A stretch of DNA of 6,622 nt. It comes from Candidatus Methanolliviera sp. GoM_oil. GTDB lineage: Archaea > Halobacteriota > Methanoliparia > Methanoliparales > Methanoliparaceae. The DNA is taken from contig CABGHG010000096.1 in the NCBI GenBank assembly GCA_902158735.1, positions 1 through 6,622 of the forward strand, written 5' to 3'. How positions within the stretch are numbered: the stretch's first letter is position 1; the number at the start of each line of letters is the position of its first letter. Below, in pieces: positions 5,808-6,622 of this stretch. Position numbers and translations under genes: made by a program. The notes beneath the pieces are model-generated. The model saw nothing but the letters and a program-made list of their open reading frames with translations, searched no databases and was not told the origin of the DNA.

Positions 5808-5817
5808 GCTTAAGTGA

Positions 5818-6048
5818 TCATTCTTTTGCAGGGCAGATAAAAACGATATTATTCCCCCTTAATAACACAGAACCGAGTTTTCTGGTTCTCTCTTCATCTA
5901 ATATCTCCATAGTATCCTCCAAATGGAGATTCATATAATCGTCAACACTTCTGAGTACTCCCTCGAGAACGTATTTCCCCCTCTTCATCTCCACTTGAAT
6001 CTTCTTATTAACCAAAGACTGCACTTTTTTTGATGGTAATATCGCCAA
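5818..6048 (-). CDS. Sm-like archaeal RNA-binding protein (SmAP/Lsm)
   Basis: This 76-residue protein is the normal length of a single Sm fold. Sm1 motif: YVLEGVLRSVDDYMNLHLED (26-45), with Gly30, Asp36 and Asn40 at the conserved RNA-contact positions; Tyr38 stands where His is common. Sm2 motif: LGSVLLRGNNIVFI (58-71), with the Arg64-Gly65 pair. The N-terminal helix is SKKVQSLVNKKIQVEM. By family knowledge such proteins form six- or seven-membered rings in the cytoplasm that bind U-rich RNA and act in RNA processing or turnover. The start is TTG at 6048, supported by AGGAGG 8 nt upstream; there is no ATG in frame nearby. It is followed 26 nt later by the winged-helix gene, suggesting an operon. 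Many archaea have this gene next to ribosomal protein L37e; that neighbour is absent here. Confidence 0.92.
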   Translation of the reverse strand: MAILPSKKVQSLVNKKIQVEMKRGKYVLEGVLRSVDDYMNLHLEDTMEILDEERTRKLGSVLLRGNNIVFICPAKE

Positions 6049-6056
6049 AACTCCTT

Positions 6057-6062
6057 CCTCCT
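6057..6062 (-). promoter_or_regulatory. Strong Shine-Dalgarno supporting the TTG start of the Sm-like gene
   Basis: AGGAGG on the minus strand (6062-6057) is 8 nt from TTG 6048, the ideal distance. A second GGAG at 6054-6051 is only 2 nt away and unlikely to be used. This decides the non-ATG start. Confidence 0.7.
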
Positions 6063-6084
6063 TTTTCCTTTTGTATGTTATCTT

Positions 6085-6195
6085 TTACCTTACTTCTCTT
6101 TCAAGGTTCAAAAGCTTTTTCTTAATTTCCACCTCATATTTATATCCCCCTATATTATTCTTACCGATCACTCTATGATAGGGGACTATGAGATT
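6085..6195 (-). pseudogene. C-terminal remnant of O6-alkylguanine-DNA alkyltransferase (Ogt/MGMT family)
   Basis: On the minus strand, from 6195 to the TAA at 6087-6085, 36 codons read NLIVPYHRVIGKNNIGGYKY, then a charged helix ending in KKLLNLEREVR. This is the conserved end of alkyltransferases: the active-site loop PCHRV(I/V), the Gly-Gly-Tyr turn, and the last helix with its LLxLE pattern. The catalytic Cys is Tyr here (PYHRVIG). No start codon precedes the motif. The frame hits TGA at about 6230 inside the dCMP deaminase gene, and the N-terminal domain and DNA-binding helix are absent. The remnant overlaps the last 10 bases of the deaminase gene. It appears to be the stump of a larger gene lost by deletion. 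A Trp at this Cys marks alkyltransferase-like proteins that bind but do not repair, so the Tyr could predate the decay. Confidence 0.75.
6137..6150 (-). promoter_or_regulatory. Candidate TATA box for the Sm-like/winged-helix genes
   Basis: On the minus strand TATAAATA (6144-6137) is preceded by a purine run, GGGGGA (6150-6145), resembling an archaeal BRE plus TATA pair. Initiation about 25 nt downstream would be near 6115 and leave a leader of about 65 nt before TTG 6048. It lies inside the alkyltransferase remnant, so it may be fortuitous; read-through from the deaminase gene is the alternative. Confidence 0.4.
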
Positions 6196-6620
6196 GGAAT
6201 GAGCACCACATCCACTCCAGCCTCTTCAAGATATTCCAAACCCCTTTTATCTGGATACTTCTCTGAATAGACCACCCTTTTTATGTGGGCATTTATGAGC
6301 ATCTTCGCGCAGAGGCTACACGGTTGATGCGTGCAGTAAAGTGTTGCCCCTTCGGTGCTTATGCCGTGAAGGGCAGCTTGAATTATTGCATTCTGTTCTG
6401 CGTGCACCCCTCTGCATATCTCCTGATTCTCTCCGGAAGGAATGTTATTCTCATCTCTCAAACAGCCTATATCTAAACAATGGGGAAGACCGCTCGGGGC
6501 ACCGTTATATCCCGTGGTGAGAATCCTCTTATCTCTGACGATGACGGCACCTACATGATTTCTAAGACAGGTAGATCGCTTGGCAACAACTTTGGCAATC
6601 TCCATGAAATATTCATCGAT
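6186..6620 (-). CDS. Deoxycytidylate (dCMP) deaminase, 5' end outside window
   Basis: This is a zinc-dependent deaminase that converts dCMP to dUMP, feeding dTMP synthesis in the cytoplasm. Numbering from Met at 6605: His68-Ala-Glu70 (VHAEQNAI) supplies a zinc ligand and the catalytic Glu, and PCSLC (95-99) supplies Cys96 and Cys99. NHVGAVIVRDKRILTTGYNG (16-35) is the typical substrate-side segment. Cys43, Cys48 and Cys64 lie where members of this family carry a second metal site or conserved Cys. The frame is still open upstream of that Met to the window edge and reads IDEYF, matching the (R/K)PSxDEYFMEIA start of the family; so the true start is outside and about 144 codons are visible. The C-terminus (GVDVVLIPIS) is about normal. 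The stop overlaps the alkyltransferase remnant. ComE-type deaminase is the alternative name for the same fold. Confidence 0.9.
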   Translation of the reverse strand: MDEYFMEIAKVVAKRSTCLRNHVGAVIVRDKRILTTGYNGAPSGLPHCLDIGCLRDENNIPSGENQEICRGVHAEQNAIIQAALHGISTEGATLYCTHQPCSLCAKMLINAHIKRVVYSEKYPDKRGLEYLEEAGVDVVLIPIS

Positions 6621-6622
6621 AC

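Noticed and set aside
5628..5813. Plus-strand open frame opposite the winged-helix gene
   Set aside because: It is the shadow of a real gene on the other strand with a better start, ribosome site and fold.
6603..6605. ATG 6605 as the true start of the dCMP deaminase
   Set aside because: The codons before it (IDEYF) match the family's conserved N-terminus and stay open to the window edge.
1..6622. CRISPR array, tRNA or rRNA genes
   Set aside because: I saw no regularly spaced repeats, tRNA cloverleaf or rRNA-like sequence.

Overview
This window is archaeal. It carries an Sm-like archaeal protein (SmAP/Lsm type), and several starts are preceded by Shine-Dalgarno sequences of the GAGGTGAT type, complementary to the usual archaeal 16S rRNA 3' end. 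A multi-subunit nitrogenase-like cluster, a caspase-like peptidase and a methanogen-style transposase remnant together fit an anaerobic euryarchaeon of the methanogen, methanotroph or alkane-oxidiser kind. That placement is inference; no taxonomic marker gene is present.

Left part, + strand. Positions 3-599 are the C-terminal part of a caspase-family (peptidase C14) protein whose 5' end lies outside the window. A short gap with a palindrome and T-tract follows. Then come three tightly packed genes: a NifD/NifE-like subunit (693-2141), a NifK/NifN-like subunit (2131-3486, overlapping the first by 11 nt) and a NifH-like Fe protein (3489-4337, 2 nt after the second). This is a D-K-H operon with translational coupling. 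The Fe protein keeps its P-loop and both cluster cysteines. Both large subunits keep the three P-cluster-type cysteines, and the D-like subunit keeps the equivalent of the FeMo-cofactor cysteine (NifD Cys275). The residues equivalent to NifD His195 and the exact position of His442 are not kept, and a CxxC pair sits just before the cofactor cysteine. The operon therefore probably encodes a two-component metalloenzyme that reduces something other than N2, or an uncharacterised cofactor-handling complex. It is the most interesting content of the window.

Middle, 4338-5458. There is no intact gene here. The stretch is more A+T-rich and is a decay zone. It holds a transposase C-terminus with stop codons and two compensating frameshifts, a second broken reading frame of unknown family (two stops and one frameshift), a 14-bp perfect palindrome joined to an 11-bp inverted repeat, and a 12-bp inverted repeat.

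Right part, - strand, transcribed leftwards (convergent with the nitrogenase-like operon). A dCMP deaminase (6186 to beyond the window edge) is followed by an Sm-like protein (TTG start, 5818-6048) and a small winged-helix protein with a C-terminal four-cysteine cluster (5459-5791). Between the deaminase and the Sm gene lies a previously hidden 36-codon remnant of an O6-alkylguanine-DNA alkyltransferase C-terminus. It has Tyr at the place of the catalytic Cys and is fused by deletion to the end of the deaminase gene.
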